Shown: one piece after another, positions 51,226 to 61,101 of the stretch
Position numbering within the stretch: position 1 is the first letter of the stretch
Layout of the letters: every line of letters starts with the position of its first letter
NCBI RefSeq assembly: GCF_000424005.1
Contig: NZ_AUJB01000013.1
Span: forward strand, 1 to 64,000
From: Pseudobutyrivibrio ruminis CF1b
GTDB lineage: Bacteria > Bacillota > Clostridia > Lachnospirales > Lachnospiraceae
Direction of reading: 5' to 3'
DNA: 64,000 bases
Notes under the pieces: generated by a model
Databases searched by the model: none
Told to the model about the DNA's origin: nothing
Seen by the model: only the letters and a program-made list of their open reading frames with translations
Made by a program: the position numbers and the translations under genes

Positions 51226-53682
51226 ATGAAGAGACAGATGCCAAGCACTAAAGAGCTTGAACGCGAGATCAGAGACCGTGTTAAGTCTATGTTCCGAAAG
51301 GATTTTGAGGAGGCCACCAAAGAAGAGATTTACCGCGCTTGCGCCGAAGTTGTAAATGACGTGGTAATCGACAACTGGCTCACTACCCAGAAGGAATTTA
51401 CCAAGCAGGATCCTAAGTGTGTTTACTACATGTCAATGGAGTTCCTGATTGGACGACTTCTCGGTAACAACATGATTAACATGCGAGGCTACACAGAGGT
51501 TATGGATGCTCTTGCTAATCTTGGAGTAGATATAAACCTTATCGAGGACCAGGAGCCAGATCCAGCACTTGGAAATGGTGGTCTTGGTCGTCTTGCAGCC
51601 TGCTTCCTGGATTCACTTGCTACATTGCAGTATCCAGCATATGGCTGTGGTATCAGATATCACTATGGTATGTTCAAGCAGAAGATTGAGGATGGATATC
51701 AGCGGGAGGTTCCAGATGACTGGCTCCAGACCCGTTATCCATTCGAGCTTGAGCGTTCAGAGTATGAGTTCGAAGTTAAGTTTGGCGGTTGGGTACGCTA
51801 TGAAAACCAGCCTGATGGTACTACTAAATATATTCATGAGGGTTACAACTCTGTATTAGCCACACCATACGATATGCCAATCACTGGCTTTGATAATGGT
51901 ATGGTAAACACTCTTATGATTTGGGATGCTAAGCCAAAGGAAGTATTCAGACTTGCATCCTTTGAGCGTGGCGACTACAACAAGGCTGTTGAGGACATGA
52001 ATTTGGCCCGCAACCTTACAGAGGTTCTTTATCCTAATGACAATCACATTCAGGGTAAGGAGCTTAGATTAAAGCAGCAGTACTTCTTTGTATCTGCATC
52101 TCTTCAGCGAGCAATCGCAAAGTATTTACGTTATCACAATGATATTATGCGTCTGCCAGAGAAGGTGGTATTCCAGATGAATGATACCCACCCAACACTG
52201 ACAGTTGCTGAGCTTATGCGTCTTTTGATGGACGAGCATGGTCTTGGTTGGGACGATGCCTGGGAGGTTACTACTCATTGTGTAGCCTATACAAATCACA
52301 CCATCATGGCAGAGGCTCTTGAGAAATGGCCAGAGGATATTTTCAAAGGTCTGTTACCACGTATTTACATGATTGTTGAGGAAATCAACCGTCGTTTCTG
52401 CGAGGAAATCAGAGCTAAGTTCCCTGGTGATGATGAAAAGGTTCACCGCATGGCAATCCTTGCTGATGGTCAGGTAAAAATGGCTCATATGGCTATTTGC
52501 GCCAGCTTCTCAGTAAATGGTGTTGCTGCTCTTCATACAGAAATCTTGAAGAACGTTTCTCTTCATGATTTCTATGAGATGTATCCTGAAAAATTCAACA
52601 ACAAGACCAACGGTATTACTCAGCGTAGATTCTTGATGCATGGTAATTACAAGCTATCTGACTGGGTTATCAAGAAGATTGGTCGTGGTTGGATTACAGA
52701 TCTTTCTCAGATGGAGAAGCTTACTATACTTCTTGATGATAAGAAATCACTTCAGCAGTTTATGGATATTAAGCTGGAGAACAAGAAGCGACTTGCAAAA
52801 TATATCTTTGACCATAATGGTATAGCAGTTGACCCTAACTCAATTTTTGATGTTCAGGTTAAGAGACTCCATGAGTACAAGCGTCAGCTTCTCAATATTT
52901 TGCATGTAATGTATCTGTATAATCAGATTAAAGAGGACCCAGAGATGGATTTCTATCCAACGACATTTATCTTTGGCGCAAAGGCATCTGCAGGTTATGA
53001 GAACGCTAAGCTTATTATTAAGCTTATCAACAATGTAGGTGCAGTAATTAATAATGATAAATCTATAGATAATAAGCTTAAGGTTGTATTTATCGAGGAT
53101 TACCGAGTTTCCAATGCAGAGTGGATTTTTGCAGCAGCAGATGTTTCTGAGCAGATTTCTACAGCATCAAAGGAAGCTTCAGGTACAGGTAATATGAAGT
53201 TTATGCTTAATGGTGCTGTTACTATCGGTACTATGGACGGTGCTAATGTGGAGATGTACCAGGAGCTTGGCGGGGAGAATATTTTCATCTTCGGAATGAG
53301 CTCTGACGAGGTTATTGCTCACGAGCAGAATCGTGACTACAACCCTGTTGATGAGATGAACAAGAATCCTCATATTCAGAAGGTTCTGTCTCAGCTCGTT
53401 AATGGCAACTACAGCATAGACAATCCAGAACTTTTCAGACCTATCTACAATTCACTTCTTAATACAGAGTGTACAGAGAGAGCTGATACATACTTCGTTC
53501 TTAAGGATTTCGCATCTTACTGTGAGGCTCACGAGAAGATTCAGGAAGCTTATAAGGACAGAGATAAGTGGGCTAGAATGGCCCTTTCAAATGTTGCTCA
53601 TGTTGGTAAGTTCTCTTCAGACAGAACTATCCAGGAATATGTAGATGATATTTGGCATCTGGATAAGCTTGAGCTTAAATAA
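51226..53682 (+). CDS. glgP: Glycogen/starch phosphorylase
   Basis: 818 residues. Releases glucose-1-phosphate from alpha-1,4-glucans. PLP-binding block EASGTGNMKFMLNGAVTIG with the Schiff-base Lys, FQMNDTHPTL, VKRLHEYKRQLLN and GNGGLGRLAACFLDS. Complete family length. GGGGG lies upstream of the ATG, 22 bases after ileS, so read-through is possible. Confidence 0.96.
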   Translation: MKRQMPSTKELEREIRDRVKSMFRKDFEEATKEEIYRACAEVVNDVVIDNWLTTQKEFTKQDPKCVYYMSMEFLIGRLLGNNMINMRGYTEVMDALANLGVDINLIEDQEPDPALGNGGLGRLAACFLDSLATLQYPAYGCGIRYHYGMFKQKIEDGYQREVPDDWLQTRYPFELERSEYEFEVKFGGWVRYENQPDGTTKYIHEGYNSVLATPYDMPITGFDNGMVNTLMIWDAKPKEVFRLASFERGDYNKAVEDMNLARNLTEVLYPNDNHIQGKELRLKQQYFFVSASLQRAIAKYLRYHNDIMRLPEKVVFQMNDTHPTLTVAELMRLLMDEHGLGWDDAWEVTTHCVAYTNHTIMAEALEKWPEDIFKGLLPRIYMIVEEINRRFCEEIRAKFPGDDEKVHRMAILADGQVKMAHMAICASFSVNGVAALHTEILKNVSLHDFYEMYPEKFNNKTNGITQRRFLMHGNYKLSDWVIKKIGRGWITDLSQMEKLTILLDDKKSLQQFMDIKLENKKRLAKYIFDHNGIAVDPNSIFDVQVKRLHEYKRQLLNILHVMYLYNQIKEDPEMDFYPTTFIFGAKASAGYENAKLIIKLINNVGAVINNDKSIDNKLKVVFIEDYRVSNAEWIFAAADVSEQISTASKEASGTGNMKFMLNGAVTIGTMDGANVEMYQELGGENIFIFGMSSDEVIAHEQNRDYNPVDEMNKNPHIQKVLSQLVNGNYSIDNPELFRPIYNSLLNTECTERADTYFVLKDFASYCEAHEKIQEAYKDRDKWARMALSNVAHVGKFSSDRTIQEYVDDIWHLDKLELK

Positions 53683-53697
53683 TATTGGAGACAAATA

Positions 53698-54579
53698 ATG
53701 AATCAGAATAATACTGACAGAAGATATATTCCATGGATTTTTCTGCCAACCATTTTTGCAATTTTAATTCAGACAGCCGCATCTATCATAGCTCTTGAGT
53801 TTTACATAGTTGCAGAGATGAGCACCTATAAGGGTGATGACTACATAAGCTTCATGGTCCAGGTGATTAATGATTATTCCACCGGAGACGGTACGGCATG
53901 GACATCTATAATCTATGCAGCGGTTACAGCATCAGTGGCCTTTTGGGTGTATAAGAAATATTGCAGAGAAGGAAAGCTTTCTTGGCTTACAGGCAAATCC
54001 AATAATTTACCACTTACAATCTGTGGAATTTTGCTTTTCTCATGTGGAATGCAGTATGTGACTTTATACCTTATGAATGCATTGGCTTCATCATTCCCTT
54101 CATGGCTGGAGGAATACGAGGAACTCATGGAGTCAGCAGGAATCAGTACTACCATGACACCCTTGATGATCGTTTATGCAATCATTTTAGGCCCTGTTTG
54201 TGAGGAGCTTATATTCAGAGGAATTACTTTCCATGCAGCAAGAAAAGCCATGCCAGTATATTATGCTATTCTGGTTCAGGCTATTATGTTTGGCGCTTTC
54301 CATATGAACAAGCTTCAGGGAATATACGCCTTTGTTTTAGGCTTGGGTTTAGGCTACATAATGTACCTTTACGACAGCCTTGTTATTACAATTATTATTC
54401 ATATTCTGTTTAATTTTATCGGTACCATTGGTTCAGAATTCATGCCATCAGGAGGAGACTCTATCCTGTCATTCTTCCTTTGCACATTGGCATCACTGGT
54501 GGTTTCATACGGAGCCATTCTTTTGCTGAAAAAGACATCGGCAGTGGTTAATAATAACACCGAATCAACCGATATATAA
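53698..54579 (+). CDS. CPBP-family intramembrane metalloprotease
   Basis: 293 residues, about eight membrane helices. CEELIFRGITF (EExxxR), FGAFHMNKLQG (His) and HILFNFIGT (third motif). It begins 15 bases after glgP with its own TTGGAG site and ends at a terminator. Third CPBP gene of the window. No nearby peptide substrate. Possibly co-transcribed with glgP, which is not a known functional link. Confidence 0.85.
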   Translation: MNQNNTDRRYIPWIFLPTIFAILIQTAASIIALEFYIVAEMSTYKGDDYISFMVQVINDYSTGDGTAWTSIIYAAVTASVAFWVYKKYCREGKLSWLTGKSNNLPLTICGILLFSCGMQYVTLYLMNALASSFPSWLEEYEELMESAGISTTMTPLMIVYAIILGPVCEELIFRGITFHAARKAMPVYYAILVQAIMFGAFHMNKLQGIYAFVLGLGLGYIMYLYDSLVITIIIHILFNFIGTIGSEFMPSGGDSILSFFLCTLASLVVSYGAILLLKKTSAVVNNNTESTDI

Positions 54580-54599
54580 TTACACGGACGAGTATCATA

Positions 54600-54639
54600 G
54601 AGACCAGGAAGGCCCATAGGTTTTCCTGGTCTTTCTTTT
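54600..54639 (+). terminator. Terminator of the glgP/CPBP unit
   Basis: AGACCAGGAA/TTCCTGGTCT stem, then TTTCTTTT. Confidence 0.85.
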
Positions 54640-54741
54640 GTTTCAGGTATCAGTGCCACCTGAAATAAAAGAGTCTATGAGGGCAGAAAAGGGACTTTCT
54701 TCTTTTTAACGCTATTTGGTTTTTACGAAGGAGGAAAGCGG

Positions 54742-55770
54742 ATGGTAATTAACAATTCAGAGGTTTCTATGGCCTCAACCACTAGTTACACTAGTGGAAT
54801 GCGTCTGACTGTTCAGTCAGAGACAAAACCCGTCTTTAATCTGAAGGAGATTACCCTTTTAGGGGATGAGCTTCAGGCAGATGAAACTGAAAAGGAGGAA
54901 AAGACTGAGGCTGTCGATAACAACAATGAAATCAAAATCGACAGTACAAGCAAGCTAAGGCTTAAGACCATCGAGTATCTTTTGAAGATGTTTATGCTTG
55001 GAAGATATTTTGATGAGGACAGTGCCTTTGGACAAATGCTGAGAGAAACATTTGGTTCTATGGATGAGCTTGGGGACATGTCTACTGGGGAAACTGGAGC
55101 ACTGTTTATCCAGACTACTTCAGTATCTTACGAGCGGTGGGAGAGTCAGAGTGTAGAGTATTCATCTACAGGAACAGCTGTCACAGCAGATGGACGGAAG
55201 CTGAATTTTAACTACAGCTTTGCATTGTCAGATTCATTTGTAGAGAAGTATGAAACTGTAACTACAGCAATCAGAAACTGCGTGGATCCACTGGTAATCA
55301 ATCTGGATGACTGTCCAACATCGATAGCTGACCAGACCTTCTTCTTCGATTTAGACGGGGATGGAGAAGAGGATGAGATTCATAATCTTGGCAAGGGCTC
55401 AGGCTTTTTGGCGCTGGATAAAGATGATGATGGATTCATCAAAAATGGCCTGGAGCTGTTTGGCGCAAGAACAGGAGATGGTTTTAGCGAACTTGAGGAT
55501 TTTGATGAAGATGGCAATGGCTGGATCGATGAGAATGATCCTGTATTTACAAAGCTTCGAATCATGACCATCAATGAGAAAGGAGAGCAGGAGCTATATG
55601 GACTGAAGGAGTCTGATGTAGGAGCTATTTTCCTTGGCCGACTAGACACCCAGTTCATCCACCGAACAGAAAATTATGACGCCACCGGAGTTACCCGCAA
55701 ATCCGGAATGTTCCTTCATGAAAGTGATGGTCATGCAAGTGGCGTGCAACACGTTGATTTTATGACTTAG
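54742..55770 (+). CDS. EF-hand-like calcium-binding repeat protein
   Basis: 342 residues with AAGGAGG before the start. No signal peptide. Residues about 195-290 hold three Asp-rich loops typical of EF-hand/dockerin-type calcium sites: DLDGDGEEDE, DKDDDGFIKNGLELFG and DEDGNGWIDENDP. Related proteins in Firmicutes and proteobacteria carry the same LALDKDDDG-LFGARTGDGF-FDEDGNGWID layout. The N-terminal part (YEKYETV, VEYSSTGTAV) is unrecognised. Role unknown; extracellular use is uncertain without a signal. Confidence 0.7.
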   Translation: MVINNSEVSMASTTSYTSGMRLTVQSETKPVFNLKEITLLGDELQADETEKEEKTEAVDNNNEIKIDSTSKLRLKTIEYLLKMFMLGRYFDEDSAFGQMLRETFGSMDELGDMSTGETGALFIQTTSVSYERWESQSVEYSSTGTAVTADGRKLNFNYSFALSDSFVEKYETVTTAIRNCVDPLVINLDDCPTSIADQTFFFDLDGDGEEDEIHNLGKGSGFLALDKDDDGFIKNGLELFGARTGDGFSELEDFDEDGNGWIDENDPVFTKLRIMTINEKGEQELYGLKESDVGAIFLGRLDTQFIHRTENYDATGVTRKSGMFLHESDGHASGVQHVDFMT

Positions 55771-55844
55771 TTTATTTATAATATTTTAAGTTAGCAAATA
55801 ACAAAGAAATATTTGGGGGTTATTTGCGGGAGAAGTAATGTATT

Positions 55845-56897
55845 ATGAAATTAGGCGGGAACAAAATTAAATTAAAGAGCAACAGTGCACTTGTCATTGC
55901 GGCAGGTTGTACTGTTGCTTTTATGTTTTTAACCACCATTATTAGCTTCGTTTTGTTCCATCAGCGTATGCGCGAGGCCAATAATCTTCTCAAGGAAGCC
56001 AAGTACAGCCAGTACGATTCCTATGTGGTTCTCATTGCCTCTAATGATAAAAGTGATTTCTGGCAGAACGTGTATCAGTCGGCCAGCGAGTATGGTATAG
56101 AACATGGCGTCTATGTGGATATGATTTCTGATAATGTAGATGTCAATTACAGTAAGACCGAGCTTTTAGAGATGGCTATTGAATCAGGCTGTGATGGAAT
56201 CATGCTTGAGGGAGATGATGAACCAGAGACTCTCGACCTTCTTACAAAGGCATATTCTGCCCATATCCCAGTTATTACTTTGGAGACTGACATTGCCTCT
56301 GAGAGCCGTGTCAGCTTTGTAGGTGTGAACAATTACACTATTGCAAACCTTTATGCTGATGCTATCAAGAAAAATCTTGTGAAACAGAAGCACGTGATGG
56401 TAATCGCCAACAACACCTATGATGACAATACTCTTAATACATTCGTTAACAACATTCAGGGGGCTTTTTCCGATGAGGAACTTCCAAACGGACCTCTTGA
56501 ATTTGAAATTAGAAGAATCGAAAGCAATGATGCTTTCGCAACAGAAGAATACATTCAGAATCTGTTCCAGAAGAATGAGATTAAGCCAGTGGTAATCTGC
56601 CTAGATGAGCTTTCTACTGAGAGCTTCTATCAGGCCATGATTGATTACAACAAGGTTGGTCAGATTTTGCTTTTTGGAAACTATGAGTCTCAGTCTATTT
56701 ATACTGGAATCAAGCAGGGGGTTATCAAAAGCACAGTTACAATGAATGCTTCAAGCATGGGACAGGCTGCAGCAAAAGCTTTTGTTGAGTATAGACAGAC
56801 GGGCCATGTTTCTGATTATGTCAATGTTGAGCCGGAGATTATTGATGGCACAAACATTGAGGATTATCTGAAGGAGGTGGAAAATGCAAACCATTAG
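55845..56897 (+). CDS. Membrane-anchored sugar-binding sensor protein
   Basis: 350 residues. One N-terminal membrane helix (SALVIAAGCTVAFMFLTTII), then a type-I periplasmic-binding fold: YVVLIASNDKSDFWQNVYQS, DGIMLEGDDEPETLDLLTKA, IPVITLETDIASESRVSF, ILLFGNYESQSIYTGIKQG. This is the sensor arm of many YesM/LytS-type sugar-responsive systems. It overlaps the kinase gene by 14 bases, so it probably reports ligand to that kinase. GGGAG precedes the start. Confidence 0.85.
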   Translation: MKLGGNKIKLKSNSALVIAAGCTVAFMFLTTIISFVLFHQRMREANNLLKEAKYSQYDSYVVLIASNDKSDFWQNVYQSASEYGIEHGVYVDMISDNVDVNYSKTELLEMAIESGCDGIMLEGDDEPETLDLLTKAYSAHIPVITLETDIASESRVSFVGVNNYTIANLYADAIKKNLVKQKHVMVIANNTYDDNTLNTFVNNIQGAFSDEELPNGPLEFEIRRIESNDAFATEEYIQNLFQKNEIKPVVICLDELSTESFYQAMIDYNKVGQILLFGNYESQSIYTGIKQGVIKSTVTMNASSMGQAAAKAFVEYRQTGHVSDYVNVEPEIIDGTNIEDYLKEVENANH

Positions 56898-58356
56898 ATC
56901 ACTCTCCTTAAGAAAAAAGATGATTATCGTATTCTGTCTGCCTATTATTTTGCTGTTTATGGTAAACATTGTTTTGTACATGGGTACCGACAGAATGCTT
57001 ACTTCATTGGATGAAGTATATGCCAGCAACAATTCCCTTAACGAGCTGACAGGTGCGTTGGATGGACTTCAGGGTGCTACTATGGTCTACCTTGGAACCA
57101 AGACCAGTAACGCTCTCGAGGAATACTATATTGCTGAGCAGAACTACAGGGATTTACTTAGAGATTTAGATGACAATAACGATGTAAATGAAAGCCGCGT
57201 GCTTGAGCGCAACATCCTTAAGATGTCGGCAAATTACCTTGAGCTTACCAATCATGCAGTGGAAAGTAAGCGTGGTGGTAATGTTGAAAAGTATAAGAGC
57301 TACTACGAGGAAGCCACAAGAACCTACGGCTATATCGATTCAAATATCACAAGCCTGAACAATCAGCAGTTCATCAACAACTCAAAATCATACAGCACAA
57401 TGATGTCTGCCTTGCAGACTCTTGAAGAGCTGAATATTTTGACACTGATTATTATCGGCGTAGCTAACCTGTCCTTCGTAGTTTTGATTGCCTCTACAAT
57501 CACAAGTCCACTTGTAAAGCTGGCTCAGGCTGCAAACAGAGTGTCTGATGGTGATTTTGATGTGGCACTTCCAGCGGTAATCAATAACGATGAGGTAGGT
57601 GTTGTGACTCGTGCCTTCAACAAGATGGTAGTTTCACTGAAGGCCTATATCACCAAGCTTACCGAGTCTATGGAGACAGAGCGAAAGCTTAAGGAAAATG
57701 AGCTGATTATGGCAAATCATATTAAGGATGCGGAGCTGAAATATCTTCAGTCTCAGATTAATCCGCATTTCCTTTTTAATACTTTAAATGCAGGCGCACA
57801 GCTTGCCATGATGGAAGGGGCAGACCGCACCAGCGAGTATATGCATAACGTAGCCAATTTCTTTCGTTACAACATCAAGAAAAATAAAGATGCTGTTACT
57901 TTGAAGGAAGAAATCGAGCTTGTAGATATCTATATTTACATCATCAATGTTCGTTTCGCAGGAGAGATTCAGTTTGAAAAGCAGATTGATGAAAGTCTTC
58001 TGGATGTAAAAATACCTAGTATGATACTTCAGCCTATTGTTGAAAACAGTATCAACTATGGTGTCAGAAACATTGAATGGAAGAAGAAAATCAGCCTTTC
58101 TGTATACGAATTAGGGGATTATATCTGCGTCAGCATCAAGGACAACGGAATCGGAATGAGCAGTGAGACAATCACCAAGATTCTCGAGGGCAGCTACGAA
58201 GGCAATCCAGAGAAAACAGATTCAAACGGAGTGGGCCTTGCCAACTGCATCGAACGTCTGAACATCTTCTATGAGAGAGATGATGTGCTGGATATTATTT
58301 CGGAAGGTGAAAATAAGGGAACGGAGACAATATTGTATTTGCCATGTATAAAGTAA
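56884..58356 (+). CDS. LytS/YesM-type sensor histidine kinase
   Basis: 490 residues. Membrane helix (about 15-37), an extracytoplasmic helical region (38-180), a second helix and HAMP domain (about 183-255), then His-kinase domain with the phospho-His in QSQINPHFLFNTLNAG and ATPase boxes PIVENSINYG, DNGIGM and NGVGLANCIERL. Stop overlaps the regulator gene by 13 bases. Pairs with 58344 and the upstream sugar-binding sensor. Confidence 0.93.
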   Translation: MQTIRSLSLRKKMIIVFCLPIILLFMVNIVLYMGTDRMLTSLDEVYASNNSLNELTGALDGLQGATMVYLGTKTSNALEEYYIAEQNYRDLLRDLDDNNDVNESRVLERNILKMSANYLELTNHAVESKRGGNVEKYKSYYEEATRTYGYIDSNITSLNNQQFINNSKSYSTMMSALQTLEELNILTLIIIGVANLSFVVLIASTITSPLVKLAQAANRVSDGDFDVALPAVINNDEVGVVTRAFNKMVVSLKAYITKLTESMETERKLKENELIMANHIKDAELKYLQSQINPHFLFNTLNAGAQLAMMEGADRTSEYMHNVANFFRYNIKKNKDAVTLKEEIELVDIYIYIINVRFAGEIQFEKQIDESLLDVKIPSMILQPIVENSINYGVRNIEWKKKISLSVYELGDYICVSIKDNGIGMSSETITKILEGSYEGNPEKTDSNGVGLANCIERLNIFYERDDVLDIISEGENKGTETILYLPCIK

Positions 58357-59933
58357 TGTTAGCAGACGACGAGGGAATCGTCATCGACTCCCTCAAATTC
58401 ATAATTGAAAAAGAGTTTGGTAGCGGATGTGAAATCCGCGTTGCCAAAACGGGCCGCCAGGTTATTGAGCTTGCAGAAGAGTTCCAGCCGGACATCGCCT
58501 TTATGGATATCCAAATGCCAGGTATCAACGGCATCGAAGCCATGCGCGAAATCCGTCGTACTAATAAGCATGTGGTGTTTATTGTAATGACAGCTTACGA
58601 CAAGTTTGATTACGCCAAGGAAGCCATTTCTTTAGGTGTTTTGGATTATCTCAACAAGCCTGTGAGCCGTGAGGCTATCATCGATATCCTCCAGAAAGCC
58701 ATGGGAAGAATCGATGGCGAGCGCACAAAGCGCAGCAACGATTTAAAGGTTCGCGAGAAGCTGGAGATAGTTGTTCCTATTATAGAAAATGGTCTTATTC
58801 AGGATCTTCTTTTTAAAGAGTACTTCAAAGAGGATATTGATAACTACAAGACTCTTCTTGGTATCGACTGTGATTACGGCTACATGGCATGCATGACCTT
58901 TGGTCGCGAGCTTGTGGGCAACTACATGACCAGTGCTGTTGCTGCATCTATCCAGGCCCAGAAATCCTACAAGGAAATTCACACTATCACAGATGATTAT
59001 ATCAGGGGAATTATGGGAAATGTTATGTCCAACAAAATCCCAATTCTCATTCCATGCCACAACGACACTCTTTCATATAATGAGAGAAATGAGATTGTGG
59101 AAAACGCCAGAGCTCTTTGCAGAAAGCTGGCAGACCGCTTTGATATGGACTTCAGAGTGGGCTTCGGTTCTGTAAAGCCACTTGAAAGAATGTGCGAATC
59201 CTACGAGGAAGCAAACTCAGTGTTGATAAGTAACACCAGCCACGTAGCTCATGTGGATGACATGCCTGTTGCCTGTCAGTACGAGGAAAATTATCCAATG
59301 GATTTGGAGAAGCGACTTTTCGATGAGATTAATCTTGGAAATGTCAGCGAATCTGTATCCATTGCCCAGACCTTCTTCGACTGGATGGAAAGTACATATG
59401 CAAATGATAACGACAGTGTTCGTCTGAAGTGTCTTGAGTTTGTTCTTTGGGCAGAGCATCTTGCATATGAAAAGACAGGTCGTATGTACGAATTTAAAAG
59501 CAGGGCAAATTATCTTTCAGAACTTATGAGTTTAAGTGGTTTGGCAGATGAGAAAATCTGGTTTACAGAAAAGATTAAGGATGCAGCCTTCTGGGTATCA
59601 AACAAACATGAAGAGCAATCCATGAGTGCTGTAAATCAGGCAAAGCAGTATATAGATGAGAATTATATGAAGGAACTTACTCTGGATGATGTATCAAGAG
59701 TGGTTAACATCAGTTCATATTATTTTTCAAAGGTATTCAAGGAAGAAACGGGAGAGAACTTCATTGATTACCTTACCAAGCTTAGAATTGAGGCAGCTAA
59801 AAAGTTGCTTAAGACTACAAATAAGTCTATGAAAGAGATTTCTGCAGAAGTTGGTTATTCAGATCCAAATTACTTCTCACGAAATTTCAAGAAGTATACA
59901 GGCAAGACACCTACGGACTACGCCCGTGGATAA
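58344..59933 (+). CDS. YesN-type AraC-family response regulator
   Basis: 529 residues. Receiver domain with phospho-Asp in IAFMDIQMPGING and switch Lys in LDYLNKPVSRE; a long middle region (about 120-420); a C-terminal AraC DNA-binding domain with two helix-turn-helix units (LTLDDVSRVVNISSYYFSKV, MKEISAEVGYSDPNYFSRNF). Activated by the kinase at 56884. Direct repeats before chvE (61589, 61609) are its likely binding site. Confidence 0.94.
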   Translation: MYKVMLADDEGIVIDSLKFIIEKEFGSGCEIRVAKTGRQVIELAEEFQPDIAFMDIQMPGINGIEAMREIRRTNKHVVFIVMTAYDKFDYAKEAISLGVLDYLNKPVSREAIIDILQKAMGRIDGERTKRSNDLKVREKLEIVVPIIENGLIQDLLFKEYFKEDIDNYKTLLGIDCDYGYMACMTFGRELVGNYMTSAVAASIQAQKSYKEIHTITDDYIRGIMGNVMSNKIPILIPCHNDTLSYNERNEIVENARALCRKLADRFDMDFRVGFGSVKPLERMCESYEEANSVLISNTSHVAHVDDMPVACQYEENYPMDLEKRLFDEINLGNVSESVSIAQTFFDWMESTYANDNDSVRLKCLEFVLWAEHLAYEKTGRMYEFKSRANYLSELMSLSGLADEKIWFTEKIKDAAFWVSNKHEEQSMSAVNQAKQYIDENYMKELTLDDVSRVVNISSYYFSKVFKEETGENFIDYLTKLRIEAAKKLLKTTNKSMKEISAEVGYSDPNYFSRNFKKYTGKTPTDYARG

Positions 59934-59965
59934 TTGCTATAGAGGATGTAAGGAGACTAATAGGT

Positions 59966-60994
59966 ATGAAGGGTTTTTTGAAAAAGGTGACGGTCTGTCT
60001 GTTGATGGGCACGCTGCTTTGCGGATGTAGCAGCAGAGCCGGAGAGGCTGCCCAGACCCAGCCAGAGGAGGACGAGCTGGAGATAGGAATGTGCTTCGAC
60101 TCCTTTGTAATCGAGAGATGGGAAAAGGACAGAGACGTATTTGTTGATACGGCTTCGTCTCTAGGAGCCACAGTAAATGTTCAGAATGCAAATGGGGATG
60201 TTGAAAAGCAGATTGAACAGATTCAGTATTTAATAGATAAGAAGGTAGATTGCATTGTTATTATCGCCATAGACGCAGAGGCTCTTACTGATGTGGTAAT
60301 AGATGCTAAAAAAGCTGGGATTCCAGTAGTGTGTTACGACCGACTTATTCCTAACGTAAATGCGGATTTATATATTTCCTTTGATAATGAAAAAGTTGGA
60401 AGTATGCTTGGTAATGCCATAGTTAGTTCAGGTGCTAAAAAAGTTATTATGATTTGCGGACCATATACAGATATGAATGTTCCTATGGTAAACCAGGGCT
60501 TCACCAAATTGATGAACGCAAACAGCATAGATATCCTTGATACATATAATTGTGAGGGTTGGAAAGCTGAGCTTGGTGGAGCATATGTATATGATCACAT
60601 GGATTTAGTACGTACTGCCGATGCTATCATGTGCGGAAATGATGATGTAGCAACTTCTGTAATCAAAGCTCTTGCTGTTGCACAGCTTGCTGGAGAAATC
60701 CCAGTAGTTGGGCAGGATGCAGATCTTCCAGCATGCCAGCACATAGTGCAGGGCACACAGCTGATGACAGTGTATAAGCCAGTAGGCAAGCTTGCCGAGG
60801 AAGCAGCAAAGCTTTCAGTACAGTTGGCTCAGGGGCAGGATCTTTCTGTAATGAATAGCATTAGCGACGGCGAAAACACAATTCCATATGTAGCCATCGA
60901 ACCTGTGGCAGTCAATAAAGACAATCTTGATGAAGTCATCATAGATGGAGGCTTCCACAGCCGTGAGGACGTATACTTAAATGTGGGTGAATAA
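59966..60994 (+). CDS. Sugar-binding lipoprotein
   Basis: 342 residues. Signal with lipobox LLCGCSS. Type-I sugar-binding fold: VEKQIEQIQYLIDKKVDCIV, GIPVVCYDRLIPN, MICGPYTDMNVPMVNQGF, CGNDDVATSVIKALA, PVVGQDADLPACQHIVQGTQ. Resembles ChvE-type binding proteins and the one at 61677, but ends differently. Follows the regulator by 32 bases (AAGGAG). Possibly a second ligand-sensing or uptake protein for the same sugar system. Confidence 0.88.
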   Translation: MKGFLKKVTVCLLMGTLLCGCSSRAGEAAQTQPEEDELEIGMCFDSFVIERWEKDRDVFVDTASSLGATVNVQNANGDVEKQIEQIQYLIDKKVDCIVIIAIDAEALTDVVIDAKKAGIPVVCYDRLIPNVNADLYISFDNEKVGSMLGNAIVSSGAKKVIMICGPYTDMNVPMVNQGFTKLMNANSIDILDTYNCEGWKAELGGAYVYDHMDLVRTADAIMCGNDDVATSVIKALAVAQLAGEIPVVGQDADLPACQHIVQGTQLMTVYKPVGKLAEEAAKLSVQLAQGQDLSVMNSISDGENTIPYVAIEPVAVNKDNLDEVIIDGGFHSREDVYLNVGE

Positions 60995-61008
60995 TGGTAA
61001 TTGATATA

Positions 61009-61040
61009 AGGCCGGATGAGGTGTCTCATCTGGTCTTATT
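61009..61040 (+). terminator. Terminator-like hairpin
   Basis: AAGGCCGGATGAG GTGT CTCATCTGGTCTT stem with a short T-tract. Ends the sensor operon. Confidence 0.6.
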
Positions 61041-61081
61041 AATGCATCCCAAAACAATAAAGGTTGGAGTTGGGATGCATT
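61041..61081. repeat. Isolated 12-bp inverted repeat
   Basis: AATGCATCCCAA (61041-61052) and TTGGGATGCATT (61070-61081). Perfect arms, start-to-start 29, the same distance as in the neighbouring array C but a different motif. Confidence 0.85.
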
Positions 61082-61101
61082 CTAAGTATGAATTACAGGT
61101 A